Assembly (NCBI GenBank): GCA_947458455.1
Contig: CANGYJ010000006.1
Coordinates: 186,001-250,000 of the forward strand
Source: Verrucomicrobiaceae bacterium
Lineage (GTDB): Bacteria; Verrucomicrobiota; Verrucomicrobiia; Verrucomicrobiales; Verrucomicrobiaceae
Reading direction: 5' to 3'
Length of the DNA stretch: 64,000 bases
Positions 16,885 through 25,830 of this stretch are shown in pieces. Under the pieces are notes generated by a model, which saw only the letters and a program-made list of their open reading frames with translations, was not told where the DNA came from and ran no database searches. A program made the translations under genes and the position numbers. Position 1 is the first letter of the stretch. Each line of letters begins with the position of its first letter.

Positions 16885-17499
16885 TCAAGGCTTTGGCAGA
16901 TCACCAATGCGCTGCATCACCTCATCGGCGAGGGCTTGGTAGAGTTCCTTGCCCGTCTTGCCATAGCTAGCGAGATCCGGCCGCCAAAGATCACCCACCG
17001 ACAGCGTCACATGGGATGGTCGGGGAAAGCAGGCCCCACGCGGAAAGCACTCACGACTGCCAAAGATGCGCATCGGCAACACCGGCACCTCCGACTTCGC
17101 AATGAAGAGGCCCACACCCGCCTCCGCAGGCATGAGATTGTCATCCGGGCTGCGGGTGCCCTCCGGGAAAATGAGAACCTTCTTTCCTTCCTTCAGCAGG
17201 CGGATGGTGAGCTTCAAAGACGAGGCATCCGGCTTATCGCGATCAATGGGAATGGCCTGCCAGCGGCGCAGAAGCCAGCCAGCCACCGGATGATTGAACA
17301 GCGTCTTGCGGGCGAAGTAATGGATCGGCTCATCGAAGGTCTGGCCCACGAAAGGTGGGTCAACGAAGCTGGCGTGGTTGCAGGCGATGAGAGCCGGGCC
17401 GTCAATGCGCAGCTTCTCCGCGCCGATGATGCGAAAATCGGCCAATCCATGCGCCAGCTCGCTGAAGATGTGCCATCCAAGCTTATAAACAGGGTCCAT
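16885..17499 (-). CDS. plsC: 1-acyl-sn-glycerol-3-phosphate acyltransferase
   Basis: The start is chosen at ATG 17499 (MDPVYKLGWHIF); the upstream in-frame extension is cysteine-rich and improbable. The 204-residue protein has the acyltransferase block I NHASFVDPPF (HX4D), block II around IPIDRDKPD, and block III VLIFPEGTRSPD. It transfers an acyl chain to lysophosphatidic acid to make phosphatidic acid at the inner membrane. The 55 bases between it and the upstream sulfatase gene suggest possible co-transcription by chance rather than function. Confidence 0.92.
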   Translation of the reverse strand: MDPVYKLGWHIFSELAHGLADFRIIGAEKLRIDGPALIACNHASFVDPPFVGQTFDEPIHYFARKTLFNHPVAGWLLRRWQAIPIDRDKPDASSLKLTIRLLKEGKKVLIFPEGTRSPDDNLMPAEAGVGLFIAKSEVPVLPMRIFGSRECFPRGACFPRPSHVTLSVGDLWRPDLASYGKTGKELYQALADEVMQRIGDLPKP

Positions 17500-17554
17500 T
17501 CGGGAGAAAGAGAGGGGCGAGGCTAGCAAGCCGCCACAAAAACACAAACGGAGC

Positions 17555-19336
17555 CTACTTCTTCAAGGTCAGCGTCACGCGGCGCACCTCCGCCACACTG
17601 CGGCCGGGAATTTCGAGAGCTTTGAGCGTGAGCAGACCGCGTCCGGCAGGCAGCTTCATCGTGCCGAGGCTCAGCGTTTTGAAGTCACGCATGTAGCTCT
17701 CGCCGCCGCGTGAAGCGCGGTCCTGATCATTCAGCAGACGCGGATACCAGCCTGGAGTGACTTTGCCGGTCGTTTTCGAGTCACCAAGGCTCAACTCGAT
17801 GGTGGAACCCGCATCAGCCTCGGGGCAGACGTAGTCGATGATCACTTCGTAATCGCCTGCCGTGTACACGTTGATGTCCCAGGTCATGAAATCGTCCTTC
17901 GTCGTCCAATTCACGAAGTAAGAGCAGTTCGGCGCACCGGAACTGCGCTTCACACCGCCATGCGGCAGGCCATCACGAGCGGGAAGCATGGTGATGGGGA
18001 ATTCCGCAAAGCCCACGGGATAAGGGCGATCATCGGCTGGCTTCACGCCGCCTTTTCCCTTTTTTTTGCCATCTGCTGGAGCGTAAGGGCGACCAAAAAC
18101 CTCCTGATGCCATTTGGAGCCTGCCTCGGCGAGTTTCGCAGCCACCTCCGTTTTCTCGGCGGCGATGTTCTTCGTCTGATTCGGATCAGCCACCATGTCA
18201 AACAGGCCACCAGCAGCATCGAGGCGGTATTGCTGGCTTCGCACGCTGAGACGGCCGTTGAAGAAGTTCATGAGTTCACGAGCCTGCGCCTCCCATTTGG
18301 CCCCCAGAAGCAATGAATCAAAGCTGATGCCGTCCAGCGGCTTCGCGCTCACCGATTTCACGCCCGCCAACGCCGTGAGTGTGGGCATCAAATCAATCGC
18401 TCCGGCGATATGCGGCACGGTCATTCCTTCACTCACCTTCCTTGGCCAACGCAGGTAGCAGACGCTGCGCACGCCGCCTTCGTCCGTGACGCCTTTCTTG
18501 CCCTTCATGCCGCCGTTCCAGCGCGTGGTGTTCGGGCCGTTGTCGCTGAAATAGACCACGATGGTGTTTTCGGCGATTTGGAGCTCGTCGAGCTTCGTGA
18601 GCACGCGACCCACATTTTCGTCGATGTTGTCCATCATCGCCAAAACCGTGCGGGTGACATTGATGTCCTCCTTTTCGCCATCCGGGCCGCGCATCGTCAC
18701 CGGCGAGTCTTTGAACTTGTTCCAATGCTTGTCCGGCACGCTGAAGGGCGAGTGCGGCGTCGTCAGCGGGATGTAGCAGAAGAAGGGCTTTTCGCGATTC
18801 TTCTCGATGAACTCCACCGCCCTGCCCACCAGCACGTCCACGATGAAACCCTTCGCGCGGAACATCTTGCCGTTCTCCTCCAGCGGCGGGTCAAAATACT
18901 CGCCCCAATGCCCACTGGTGTAGCCCACATACTCCTCGAAGCCGCGAGCATTCGGATGGTAGGGCCACTGGCTGCCATTGTGCCATTTGCCAAAGGCTCC
19001 GGTCTTGTAGCCAGCCGCCTTAAAACTATCCGCGATGGTCTTTTCATCCGTGTTGAGCCTTTCGAGGCCTTCCGACACGCTGATCACCCCACCGCGAGAA
19101 TGGTAACGCCCGGTGAGAAACTCCGCCCGCGTCGGCGCACAGACCGGGCACACGAAAAAGCGATCAAAGCTCGCTCCGCCCTTCGCCAGCTTGTCGATGT
19201 TGGGTGTTTGCAGATTCGTGTTCCCATTGATCGAATAGTCCCCCCAGCCTGAATCATCGGCGAGAAGGACGATGACATTCGGCGGAGCCGCGTGCAGCAG
19301 CGTGGCAAGGCAGAGAAACAGAGCGATTCGGATCAT
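17555..19336 (-). CDS. Secreted arylsulfatase-type sulfatase with C-terminal beta domain
   Basis: A 593-residue protein with a signal peptide (IRIALFLCLATLLHAA). Metal-binding VIVLLADDSGWGDY lies at residues 21-34. The formylglycine signature is C66-A-P-T-R70 within FVCPVCAPTRAEFLTGR, so C66 should be converted by a sulfatase-modifying enzyme. Later motifs are GAFGKWHNG and VVYFSDNGPN. Residues beyond about 460 form a separate beta-rich domain (NVYTAGDYEVIIDYVCPEAD), reminiscent of carbohydrate-binding modules attached to such sulfatases. It probably desulfates a polysaccharide outside the cytoplasm. A second sulfatase begins at 63064. Confidence 0.93.
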   Translation of the reverse strand: MIRIALFLCLATLLHAAPPNVIVLLADDSGWGDYSINGNTNLQTPNIDKLAKGGASFDRFFVCPVCAPTRAEFLTGRYHSRGGVISVSEGLERLNTDEKTIADSFKAAGYKTGAFGKWHNGSQWPYHPNARGFEEYVGYTSGHWGEYFDPPLEENGKMFRAKGFIVDVLVGRAVEFIEKNREKPFFCYIPLTTPHSPFSVPDKHWNKFKDSPVTMRGPDGEKEDINVTRTVLAMMDNIDENVGRVLTKLDELQIAENTIVVYFSDNGPNTTRWNGGMKGKKGVTDEGGVRSVCYLRWPRKVSEGMTVPHIAGAIDLMPTLTALAGVKSVSAKPLDGISFDSLLLGAKWEAQARELMNFFNGRLSVRSQQYRLDAAGGLFDMVADPNQTKNIAAEKTEVAAKLAEAGSKWHQEVFGRPYAPADGKKKGKGGVKPADDRPYPVGFAEFPITMLPARDGLPHGGVKRSSGAPNCSYFVNWTTKDDFMTWDINVYTAGDYEVIIDYVCPEADAGSTIELSLGDSKTTGKVTPGWYPRLLNDQDRASRGGESYMRDFKTLSLGTMKLPAGRGLLTLKALEIPGRSVAEVRRVTLTLKK

Positions 19337-19371
19337 GGCCGCGCTCTAACGATGCCCGCCGTGCCGAATTA

Positions 19372-19533
19372 TCATCCCTCATCTCCCGCGCAGCACGAGC
19401 CACAGGCAATGTAGCACGCATCGCAGATCCATTCCTCGCCTAGCAGCCACGCCTCCAACTTCCCGCAGCGGTCGCAGGCAGCTTGAGGTTGCTCCGCAGC
19501 AGGGGCGGCGGCATAGGCGGGAGTCTCGTCCAT
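19372..19533 (-). CDS. Small cysteine-rich protein (53 aa)
   Basis: A 53-residue frame starting ATG 19533 and ending TGA 19372. The first 18 residues are Ala/Pro rich; the rest is dominated by cysteines: CDRCG, then WICDACY, then ACGSCC, close to the C-terminus. This spacing suggests a small zinc-ribbon or metal-binding protein and resembles short proteobacterial Cys-rich proteins ending in GSCC; I recognise the style, not a named family. The ATG shares the sequence CATG with the divergent DUF5722 gene starting at 19532, so the two starts overlap back to back. Confidence 0.65.
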   Translation of the reverse strand: MDETPAYAAAPAAEQPQAACDRCGKLEAWLLGEEWICDACYIACGSCCAGDEG

Positions 19534-20758
19534 GCGTTACCTTCTCCTCAGCCTCCTCCTTGCGCAATCCGCCCTCGCGCAAAATTCCGATCCCTTCCCC
19601 ACCCCGCCGAATGTGAAAGGCCTCCAGGTGCAGATGGTCGATGATGCCTTGAAACTCGGCATCCACCACGCCGGCATCAACATCAATCTCACCGCGCTCT
19701 ACACCGCCAAATCCAAGCCCGAGCAGGGCGAATTCATCTGGAACGAATCCTACCTCGCGTCCCTCGATCGACAGATCAAGCCGCTCTCCGATACCGGCAT
19801 TCTCGTTTATCTCATCGTGCTGACTTATCCGTCGAAGAATCCCGCCATCGATGCCGTCACGCTCCATCCCGGCCATCGCAAAGATTACAAATTCAGCGTT
19901 GGCGCACCGAACACCTCGAACGGCTTCTTCCCCGCCGTGATGAACCTCATCGCCGAGCGGTGGAGCGGCGCACACCTCGAACACGGCCGCATTTGGGGCT
20001 GGATCATCGGCAACGAAGTGAACTCCCACTGGCTCTGGAACAACATGGGCCTCGCCCCACTCGAAACCGCCGTCTCCGAACACGAGAAAGCCGTGCGCAT
20101 CGCCCACACCGCCATCCGCCGTCATTCGGCAAACGCCCGCGTGTATCTCTCCTTCGATCACCATTGGGCCATCGGCATGAACGGCATCAGCCCGCAGGAG
20201 GCTGTGCCCGGCCGCGACTTCCTCGATGCCTTTGCCCGCCTCGTCCGCGAGCGTGGCGACATCGATTGGAATGTCGCCTGGCATCCCTATCCCGAGGACC
20301 TCGGCAATCCGCGTGCCTGGGCTGATAAAAACGTCACCCACGCCGACGATACCATCAAAGTGACCTTCAAGAACCTCGACGTGCTCCCCAAGCATCTCGA
20401 AAAGCCCGAGCTGCTCTTCGGCGGCAAGCCCCGCCGCGTCATCTTGAGCGAGCAGGGCTTTCAAACGCTGCTCAAACCCGAAGGCGAAGAGCTCCAAGCC
20501 GCCGCCTACGCCTACGCCTGGGAAAAAATCGCCACGTTGCCCACCGTCGATGCCTTCATCTACCACCGCCACGTCGATCACGCTCACGAAGGCGGCCTGC
20601 GCCTCGGCCTTTGGCGCAATGCCCCACACTCAGTGGCCGATCCACACTCGAAGAAGCAACTCTACGACCTCTTCCAAAAAGCGGGAACTCCCGCCTGGCG
20701 TGAGGCCGCGGACAAGCTGTTGCCCGTGACGGGATTGAAGTCGTGGACGCAGCAGTGA
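19532..20758 (+). CDS. Secreted DUF5722 glycoside-hydrolase-like protein
   Basis: A 408-residue protein with a signal peptide (RYLLLSLLLAQSALAQ). The fold reads as a TIM barrel: GIHHAGININLTAL, GILVYLIVLTYPSK, then IWGWIIGNEVNSHWLWNN, which holds a plausible acid/base Glu in the NEVN context, and RVILSEQGFQTLL with a candidate nucleophile Glu. These are the conserved stretches of DUF5722 proteins found with polysaccharide-degrading genes in Bacteroidetes and Verrucomicrobia. Substrate unknown. It starts divergently and overlapping with the small Cys-rich gene, and the neighbouring sulfatase and transporter genes suggest a carbohydrate context. Confidence 0.8.
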   Translation: MRYLLLSLLLAQSALAQNSDPFPTPPNVKGLQVQMVDDALKLGIHHAGININLTALYTAKSKPEQGEFIWNESYLASLDRQIKPLSDTGILVYLIVLTYPSKNPAIDAVTLHPGHRKDYKFSVGAPNTSNGFFPAVMNLIAERWSGAHLEHGRIWGWIIGNEVNSHWLWNNMGLAPLETAVSEHEKAVRIAHTAIRRHSANARVYLSFDHHWAIGMNGISPQEAVPGRDFLDAFARLVRERGDIDWNVAWHPYPEDLGNPRAWADKNVTHADDTIKVTFKNLDVLPKHLEKPELLFGGKPRRVILSEQGFQTLLKPEGEELQAAAYAYAWEKIATLPTVDAFIYHRHVDHAHEGGLRLGLWRNAPHSVADPHSKKQLYDLFQKAGTPAWREAADKLLPVTGLKSWTQQ

Positions 20759-20764
20759 TGTGAC

Positions 20765-22039
20765 TCACTCCGGCAGCTCTTCACCGCTCGTTTCCGGCAG
20801 AAAAGCCAGGAACACGAGACCCAGCAGAAAGAAGCCACCGAGGCAGGTGATGGCAAGACGGAGGTCGAGCGTGGATTTCATCCAGGCGGAGAGCCAGATG
20901 AGAACGGGCGCGGCGAGCAGGCGGCCAGTGTTGAAGCAAAAGCCAGAGCCAGTGGCTCGCAGATGCGTGGGGAAGAGCGCCGGAAAGTAGGCGGCATAAC
21001 CTGCGTGGATGCCTTGGGCACAAAATCCAAACAACGGCAGCAGCACGAGCAGCAGCGTGTAACTCCCGAAATGCGAGGGCAGCCAGCAGATCACCGGCGT
21101 CATCGCCAACGCGGCCAGATGCATGATGACAAAGGTCTTCTTACAGCCCCATCGGGCGCTCAGCGGTCCAAAGGCCAGCATCCCTGCACCCGCGCCCGCC
21201 GTTTGGATGAAGCCAAAGGCGATCTTCGATTTGCTGGCCCAATCAGGATCATTCGTCCGCTTCAGGAAATCGGCGGCGATGTCCTGCCCGGCCACCACCA
21301 CGCCCCAGAAGGTCGCCAGTCCCACCATCGCCAGCAAAGCACCAAACACCGCTCGCGAGCGCCAGCGGGCATCGCCGAGCAATTCGCCGAAACTGCCCAT
21401 GCGCTTTGTTTTCGACTCCCGCGCAGCCTTCCACGATTCCGGTTCCTTGATGCTCATGCGCACCCACAGCACCAGCAAAGCCGGGGCGACACCAAGCAGA
21501 TACGCCGTGCGCCATTCAGTGCCCACCCAAAGACCCGCCGCCGCCGCCAGCCATAGGCCGCAAACACTCGTCGCATGAAAAATGCCACCTGCTCGCTCAC
21601 GAGCCTCCTTGGGAAACACCTCCGCCACCAACGCCGCGCCCACCGCCCACTCACCACCCACGCCCATCGCCACGAGGAAGCGTAGCACACCCACCTGCCA
21701 GATCTCATCCGCAAACGCCGTGATGCCGGAAAACACCGAGTAAAACAAGATTGTCAGCGCCATCACTGGATTCCGTCCCCATTTATCCGCCAGCGAACTG
21801 AACAACAACCCGCCAAAGGTGCCACCGAGGAGGAAGATACCGAGGAGTCTCTCACGCCACACCTTCACGAGCGGATCATCGGCCTTCGCATCCAGCAGAT
21901 CAGGCACCATGTCCTCGCGCGTCAAATTGTAGATCTGCCCTTCAAACGCATCGAAGACCCATCCCAGTGAGGCCACGATCAAAACGAGCCACTGATAGCG
22001 AGTGACAGAGGCATACCATTTCGGTGAGCTATGGTTCAT
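20765..22039 (-). CDS. MFS transporter, metabolite:H+ symporter type
   Basis: The start is placed at ATG 22039 (MNHSSPKWYASVTRYQW). The longer frame to 22123 is derived from the adjacent palindrome and is not needed. The 424-residue protein has about 12 membrane helices, the loop-2 signature SSLADKWGRNPVM (G-x3-D-[RK]-x-G-R), and loop-4 features in the GVGGEWAVGAALVAEVFPKEAR segment, which are typical of the sugar-porter/aromatic acid symporter group. It probably imports a sugar or an organic acid. It converges with the DUF5722 gene, with stops 6 bases apart. Confidence 0.9.
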   Translation of the reverse strand: MNHSSPKWYASVTRYQWLVLIVASLGWVFDAFEGQIYNLTREDMVPDLLDAKADDPLVKVWRERLLGIFLLGGTFGGLLFSSLADKWGRNPVMALTILFYSVFSGITAFADEIWQVGVLRFLVAMGVGGEWAVGAALVAEVFPKEARERAGGIFHATSVCGLWLAAAAGLWVGTEWRTAYLLGVAPALLVLWVRMSIKEPESWKAARESKTKRMGSFGELLGDARWRSRAVFGALLAMVGLATFWGVVVAGQDIAADFLKRTNDPDWASKSKIAFGFIQTAGAGAGMLAFGPLSARWGCKKTFVIMHLAALAMTPVICWLPSHFGSYTLLLVLLPLFGFCAQGIHAGYAAYFPALFPTHLRATGSGFCFNTGRLLAAPVLIWLSAWMKSTLDLRLAITCLGGFFLLGLVFLAFLPETSGEELPE

Positions 22040-22070
22040 GAGGAGCGTCGTTGAGAGGTGGCTGGTTTGA

Positions 22071-22136
22071 TGGCTGACAGAAAAATGGGGGCAGCAAATC
22101 TTCTTTCCATTTTCTGCCCCCATTTGCTGTCAGCCA
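22071..22136. repeat. 66-bp fold-back palindrome upstream of the MFS gene
   Basis: TGGCTGACAGAAAAATGGGG opens the left arm. The right arm (22109-22136) is its near-perfect reverse complement, with the internal AAAAAT and CAAAT blocks exchanged. It lies just upstream of the MFS start, so it is transcribed only if the promoter is further out. It shares a GGCAGAAAAAT-like core with palindromes at 22290 and 55019. Confidence 0.85.
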
Positions 22137-22289
22137 ATCATGAAACCGATGGTTCCAACCGCAGTTGATGTTGGATTCCAGCAGCTTCATCGTGATGCAA
22201 CGCTGCGCAAAGACACGGCTTCTGTGCAGCGATGGATGGGGAGAGCGTGGAAAGGAGCAGGTGGCGGCGGTTCATGCGGCGATCTGGTT

Positions 22290-22352
22290 TGGTAGAAAAA
22301 TTTCAGCATCAGAAGGTTTGGGAAAATCTTTCTACCCCTAATTTTTCTACCA
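22290..22352. repeat. 63-bp fold-back palindrome at the end of a Gfo/Idh/MocA gene
   Basis: TGGTAGAAAAATT (22290-22302) is matched by AATTTTTCTACCA (22340-22352). A third, inverted unit GATTTTC/GGTAGAAAG-like lies between them. It abuts the stop of the dehydrogenase gene at 22353. Between this and the palindrome at 22071 (bases 22137-22289) I see no convincing gene. Confidence 0.75.
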
Positions 22353-23396
22353 TCAAAACTGCAGCAGCTCGCCCACGGGCAGCGGCTTCTGCTGGCGGAT
22401 GGATTCCTCGGCGACGAGGCACAAACCAGCGCTCCACAGGCCGTCCAAACCCGTCGCAATGGGCTTTTTGCCGCTGCGCACCATGTCGATGCATTGGGCG
22501 ATCTCTTCGCGGAGTTCGAAGACCTCGCCGCTTTGCTTGGTGAGTGTTAGTTCTTCGAGTTTTTCGCCATCGAAGACCTTAAGGAAGGCGGTGGGCTCCA
22601 GTGTGCGATCAAGCGCACCGCTCCAGCCGGCCCAGAGCGCGCCTTTGGTGCCGCTGACCTTCACGGTTTGATGATGCTCGAAGGCAGCGAGCGTCTGGGA
22701 GACGACGGCGTAGCTGCCGTTCGGGTATTTGAACATGGCGCTGAAGTTGTCGTAGAGCGTAGGGCGCTGCGGATCGCGGGAGTTGCCGTAGGCGTAGAGT
22801 TCGACGGGATCGCCACTGCCTTCGAGATACCAACGGGCGAGGTCAAAGAAGTGAATCGGCTCCTCGAGTACCCACGAGCCGACGCGGTTCTGATCGTAGC
22901 GCCAACCGGATGCGCCTTGGCGATAAGGTTTCCGCGAAAGCTCCACCAGTACGTATTGCGGATCACCGATGGTGCCCGCGGCGATGATCTCCTTGATGCG
23001 CCCCCACTGACTGGAAAGGCGCAATTCATGACCAACGGCGAGATGCACACCGTGATCGCGTGCGCCGGCCACAATGGCTTTGCAATCGTCTAGCGTGATG
23101 GCCATCGGCTTCTCCAAAAGGACGTGTTTGCCCTTTTGCATCGCCGCGAGCGCGATTTTACGATGCGTGTGACTCGGCGTGGCGATGTCGATGATGTCGA
23201 AATCGGCCCTCGCGATCATTTCGAGGCTGTCGGCGAAGATTTGAGCATCAGGATACAGCTTCCGAGCCTCCTCACGCGACGCCTCCGACGGCGCGGTGAT
23301 GGCGACGAGCTGAGCATCAGGATTTCCAGCGATGGATTGAGCATGAAATTTGCCCCAGGCGCCGAATCCGGCGAGAGCGAAGCGAACGGGTGGCAT
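22353..23396 (-). CDS. Gfo/Idh/MocA-family oxidoreductase
   Basis: A 347-residue NAD(P)-dependent dehydrogenase. The Rossmann motif GFGAWGKFHAQ lies at residues 10-20, the second-strand region AQIFADSLEMIAR follows, then DIIDIATPSHTHRKIAL and the family hallmark GKHVLLEKPMAI (the E-K-P motif). No signal peptide is present, so it is cytoplasmic. Such enzymes oxidise sugars or inositols and are strongly expanded in Verrucomicrobia. The substrate cannot be assigned. A fold-back palindrome directly follows its stop. Confidence 0.93.
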   Translation of the reverse strand: MPPVRFALAGFGAWGKFHAQSIAGNPDAQLVAITAPSEASREEARKLYPDAQIFADSLEMIARADFDIIDIATPSHTHRKIALAAMQKGKHVLLEKPMAITLDDCKAIVAGARDHGVHLAVGHELRLSSQWGRIKEIIAAGTIGDPQYVLVELSRKPYRQGASGWRYDQNRVGSWVLEEPIHFFDLARWYLEGSGDPVELYAYGNSRDPQRPTLYDNFSAMFKYPNGSYAVVSQTLAAFEHHQTVKVSGTKGALWAGWSGALDRTLEPTAFLKVFDGEKLEELTLTKQSGEVFELREEIAQCIDMVRSGKKPIATGLDGLWSAGLCLVAEESIRQQKPLPVGELLQF

Positions 23397-23437
23397 AAGC
23401 GTAGAGCGAAGGGCTAAGAGCGGAGAGTTGGTTTGTA

Positions 23438-24589
23438 TTAGATGCGAGGGGCTGTCGTCAATGGCGTGACGGGATCAGGAACACGGCGGCCTTGGAGTTC
23501 ATTTAGACGGCAGCTTGGCAGCTTGGGCAGCACATGTTTGGCGAAGAGATCACACTCTTCGAGATGCGGGTAACCGCTGAGGATGAAAGCGCGCATGCCC
23601 ATGTCCATGTAGCGATTCAGTTTGGCGAGAACTTGATCGGGATCGCCGACGATGGCGCTGGCGCAGCCGCTGCGGGCGAGACCGATGCCGCTCCAGAGAT
23701 GGTCCTCAATGTAGAGATCCTTGCTTTGAGCACGGAGTTCATCCTGACGCTTCACGCCGGCGCTTTGGCTGTCCTGCGAGCGAGCTTTGATCTCCGCGCC
23801 CCTAGCGGCATCGAGCTTCGAAATGAGCTGGTCGGCAGCGGCTCGGGCCTCGGCCTCGGTTTCACGGACGATGACATGGCTGCGGAAGCCGAAGTCGATC
23901 TTGCGACCGTATCCAGCGGCCTTTCCGGACATCACGCGCATGGTTTCGGCGATGCGATCCTCCGTTTCGGGCCACATGAGGAAGACGTCGCAATGCTTCG
24001 CGCACAAATCCTGTGCGGCAGGTGAGATACCGCCGAAATACATCAGCGGGCCGCCATTCTGCTGGTAGGGCTTTGCGGGTTCGGTGGTGGGCAGGGAGAT
24101 CTGATAAAACTCACCCTTCCACTCGAAGGGACCATCGGTTCGCCACAGGCCCTGAAGGATCTGGATGATCTCGCTGGCACGGGCATAGCGGACTTCGTTG
24201 CTCTCCTTCATGCCGGGCATGTCGGAGGAGATGATGTTGATGCACAAGCGGCCTTTGGAGATGTGATCGACGGTGGCGAGCGCGCGCGCGAGCATCGGCG
24301 GCCACACCTCGCCCATGCGCAAGGCCACGAGTTGATTGATCTGCTGCGTCTGGGGTGCCATGGCGGCCGCAAAGGCCAGCGCGTCTTGCCCGGCGATCCA
24401 GCCGGAGGGCAGAAGGATGTTTTGATAACCCAGCGCGTCCGCTTTTTTCACGATGTCGCCGCAGTGCTCGTAGCTGCTGCGGAGGGAGCCATCTGGCACA
24501 CCGAGGAATTCATAGTCATCGGAGCAGATGGCAGAAAACCAGGCGACTTCACATTGGCGGCCTTCAGTGCGGATGGAGATGGGAGGCAT
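23438..24589 (-). CDS. LLM-class flavin-dependent monooxygenase (SsuD-like)
   Basis: A 383-residue luciferase-like TIM-barrel oxidoreductase. The start [15 protein letters not shown], the strand [17 protein letters not shown], the segment [13 protein letters not shown] and the substrate-side [10 protein letters not shown] followed by [15 protein letters not shown] are the pattern of FMNH2-dependent alkanesulfonate monooxygenases. It would desulfonate organosulfonates to release sulfite, or oxidise a related substrate. No ssuABC transporter or flavin reductase is adjacent. The gene is 41 bases upstream of the Gfo/Idh/MocA gene on the same strand. Confidence 0.88.
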   Translation of the reverse strand: MPPISIRTEGRQCEVAWFSAICSDDYEFLGVPDGSLRSSYEHCGDIVKKADALGYQNILLPSGWIAGQDALAFAAAMAPQTQQINQLVALRMGEVWPPMLARALATVDHISKGRLCINIISSDMPGMKESNEVRYARASEIIQILQGLWRTDGPFEWKGEFYQISLPTTEPAKPYQQNGGPLMYFGGISPAAQDLCAKHCDVFLMWPETEDRIAETMRVMSGKAAGYGRKIDFGFRSHVIVRETEAEARAAADQLISKLDAARGAEIKARSQDSQSAGVKRQDELRAQSKDLYIEDHLWSGIGLARSGCASAIVGDPDQVLAKLNRYMDMGMRAFILSGYPHLEECDLFAKHVLPKLPSCRLNELQGRRVPDPVTPLTTAPRI

Positions 24590-24759
24590 GGTGATGAAAC
24601 GAGTTGTTCATGGTGGTATTGCAGCATTGGAATAGGCGACAAGGCATATCTCCCCCCACCCCGCACTCGCAGCTCGATGATGATACCGGTGTCCTCGAAG
24701 CCACAAGCCATCGCGATGGAGAATTTTGGAATGCTGTGATACCGAGACGCCATCCGCCC

Positions 24760-25467
24760 ATGTCACGCCATCTCCCTCCGCCTCCGCACCCGAGCATCCG
24801 CCTGGTGAGCAGCTTCGCCGAGCTTCTCAGCACGCCGCTGCGCGACGGCGTGAATGCCGTGTGCTGGCTGCGACATCTCGCTGGAGATTTTGCGGAGGTG
24901 GCGCGGATGCTGCCGATGCCACCGGGGATCACCCATCTGGCCGAGGAGGATTTCACCTCTCTCGAACTCAGCGCCGAGGGCCGCCTCGCAGCAGCGCGGA
25001 TGCTTGAGGATCTTCATTTATTGCAGGAGCATGGGCTCGATCCCGTGCTGGATAGTGTGAATGGCTACACGCATCCCATCGAGCCGCCCCATCAGCGCAG
25101 CGATGTGTGCTCCTGGCATGTGGATAGCGCCACGGCGGAGGCGGATACCTGGCTCTGCACCTATCATGGAGCCTCCTCGGAAGGTCTTTTCCCTGAAGAT
25201 GCCATTCCACGCATTGAGGTGCCTGAGGCGCGAGCGGAGCTTTTGAGGCTGTTTGGAGGTCGGGACGATGAAACCTTCACCGAATGGTTGGAAGAGCATT
25301 TTCACGATCTGCATTACGCGGCACGTGAAGGCGCTCGCCCCTATGCTTTTGGCATCGGGAACCTCTGGCGCATTGCCACAAGGCATCCCGAGGTGGCGGT
25401 GGCACCGTGCGTGCATCGGGCACCAGATCCAGTGCCAGGTCAAAGACGCCTACTGCTCATCAGTTGA
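24760..25467 (+). CDS. DUF1826 domain protein
   Basis: The start at ATG 24760 (MSRHLPPPPHPS) gives 235 residues; a longer in-frame extension is unlike the family. Conserved segments are LRDGVNAVCWLRHLAGDFAE near the N-terminus and SWHVDSATAEADTWLCTYHG in the middle, with a late APCVHRAPDP. DUF1826 has no known activity; homologues often sit near metal-handling genes in other bacteria, which is general knowledge rather than evidence here. The stop TGA shares its A with the ATG of the next gene (TGATG), so the two are translationally coupled. Confidence 0.78.
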   Translation: MSRHLPPPPHPSIRLVSSFAELLSTPLRDGVNAVCWLRHLAGDFAEVARMLPMPPGITHLAEEDFTSLELSAEGRLAAARMLEDLHLLQEHGLDPVLDSVNGYTHPIEPPHQRSDVCSWHVDSATAEADTWLCTYHGASSEGLFPEDAIPRIEVPEARAELLRLFGGRDDETFTEWLEEHFHDLHYAAREGARPYAFGIGNLWRIATRHPEVAVAPCVHRAPDPVPGQRRLLLIS

Positions 25468-25811
25468 TGCCCCGCATGACCTACGATCCCTCCGCCTGCA
25501 TCACCTGCGGTGCCTGCTGCTCCGCCTTTCGCGTCTCGTTCTACTGGCAGGAGGCTCAGCAGCGGGGCATTGACGAGGCTTCGCTGGTGCAGATCACGCC
25601 TTGGCGGGTGGCCTTTGCCGGAACGGACCGCCAGCCACCACGCTGCATGCATCTCGATGGCGTGGTGGGTGAAAAAACAGGCTGCCGCATTTACGAGCAG
25701 CGTCCGCATCCCTGCCGCGAAGTCCAACCAGGCGACGAAAAGTGCCAGCAAGCCCGCGCCGCACATGGTATGCCGCCACTCCCACCAAGCTGTCAGTCAC
25801 AAATCATCTGA
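25467..25811 (+). CDS. YkgJ-family cysteine-cluster protein
   Basis: The start overlaps the DUF1826 stop (TGATG at 25465-25469). The 114-residue protein carries the YkgJ cysteine cluster: CITCGACCSAFRVSFYW, a second cysteine in PPRCMHLDG, and TGCRIYEQRPHPCREVQ, then a late CQQA. The family is thought to bind zinc or an iron-sulfur centre and is annotated as a putative zinc- or iron-chelating domain. Coupling to DUF1826 suggests that they act together in metal handling or protein modification; this is inference. Confidence 0.88.
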   Translation: MPRMTYDPSACITCGACCSAFRVSFYWQEAQQRGIDEASLVQITPWRVAFAGTDRQPPRCMHLDGVVGEKTGCRIYEQRPHPCREVQPGDEKCQQARAAHGMPPLPPSCQSQII

Positions 25812-25830
25812 GAACTCGAATTCCCCACTC

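Noticed and set aside
22137-22289. Short frames between two palindromes, including a minus-strand MNRRHLL start
   Set aside because: The frames are short, lack conservation I can recognise and are flanked by repeats on both sides.
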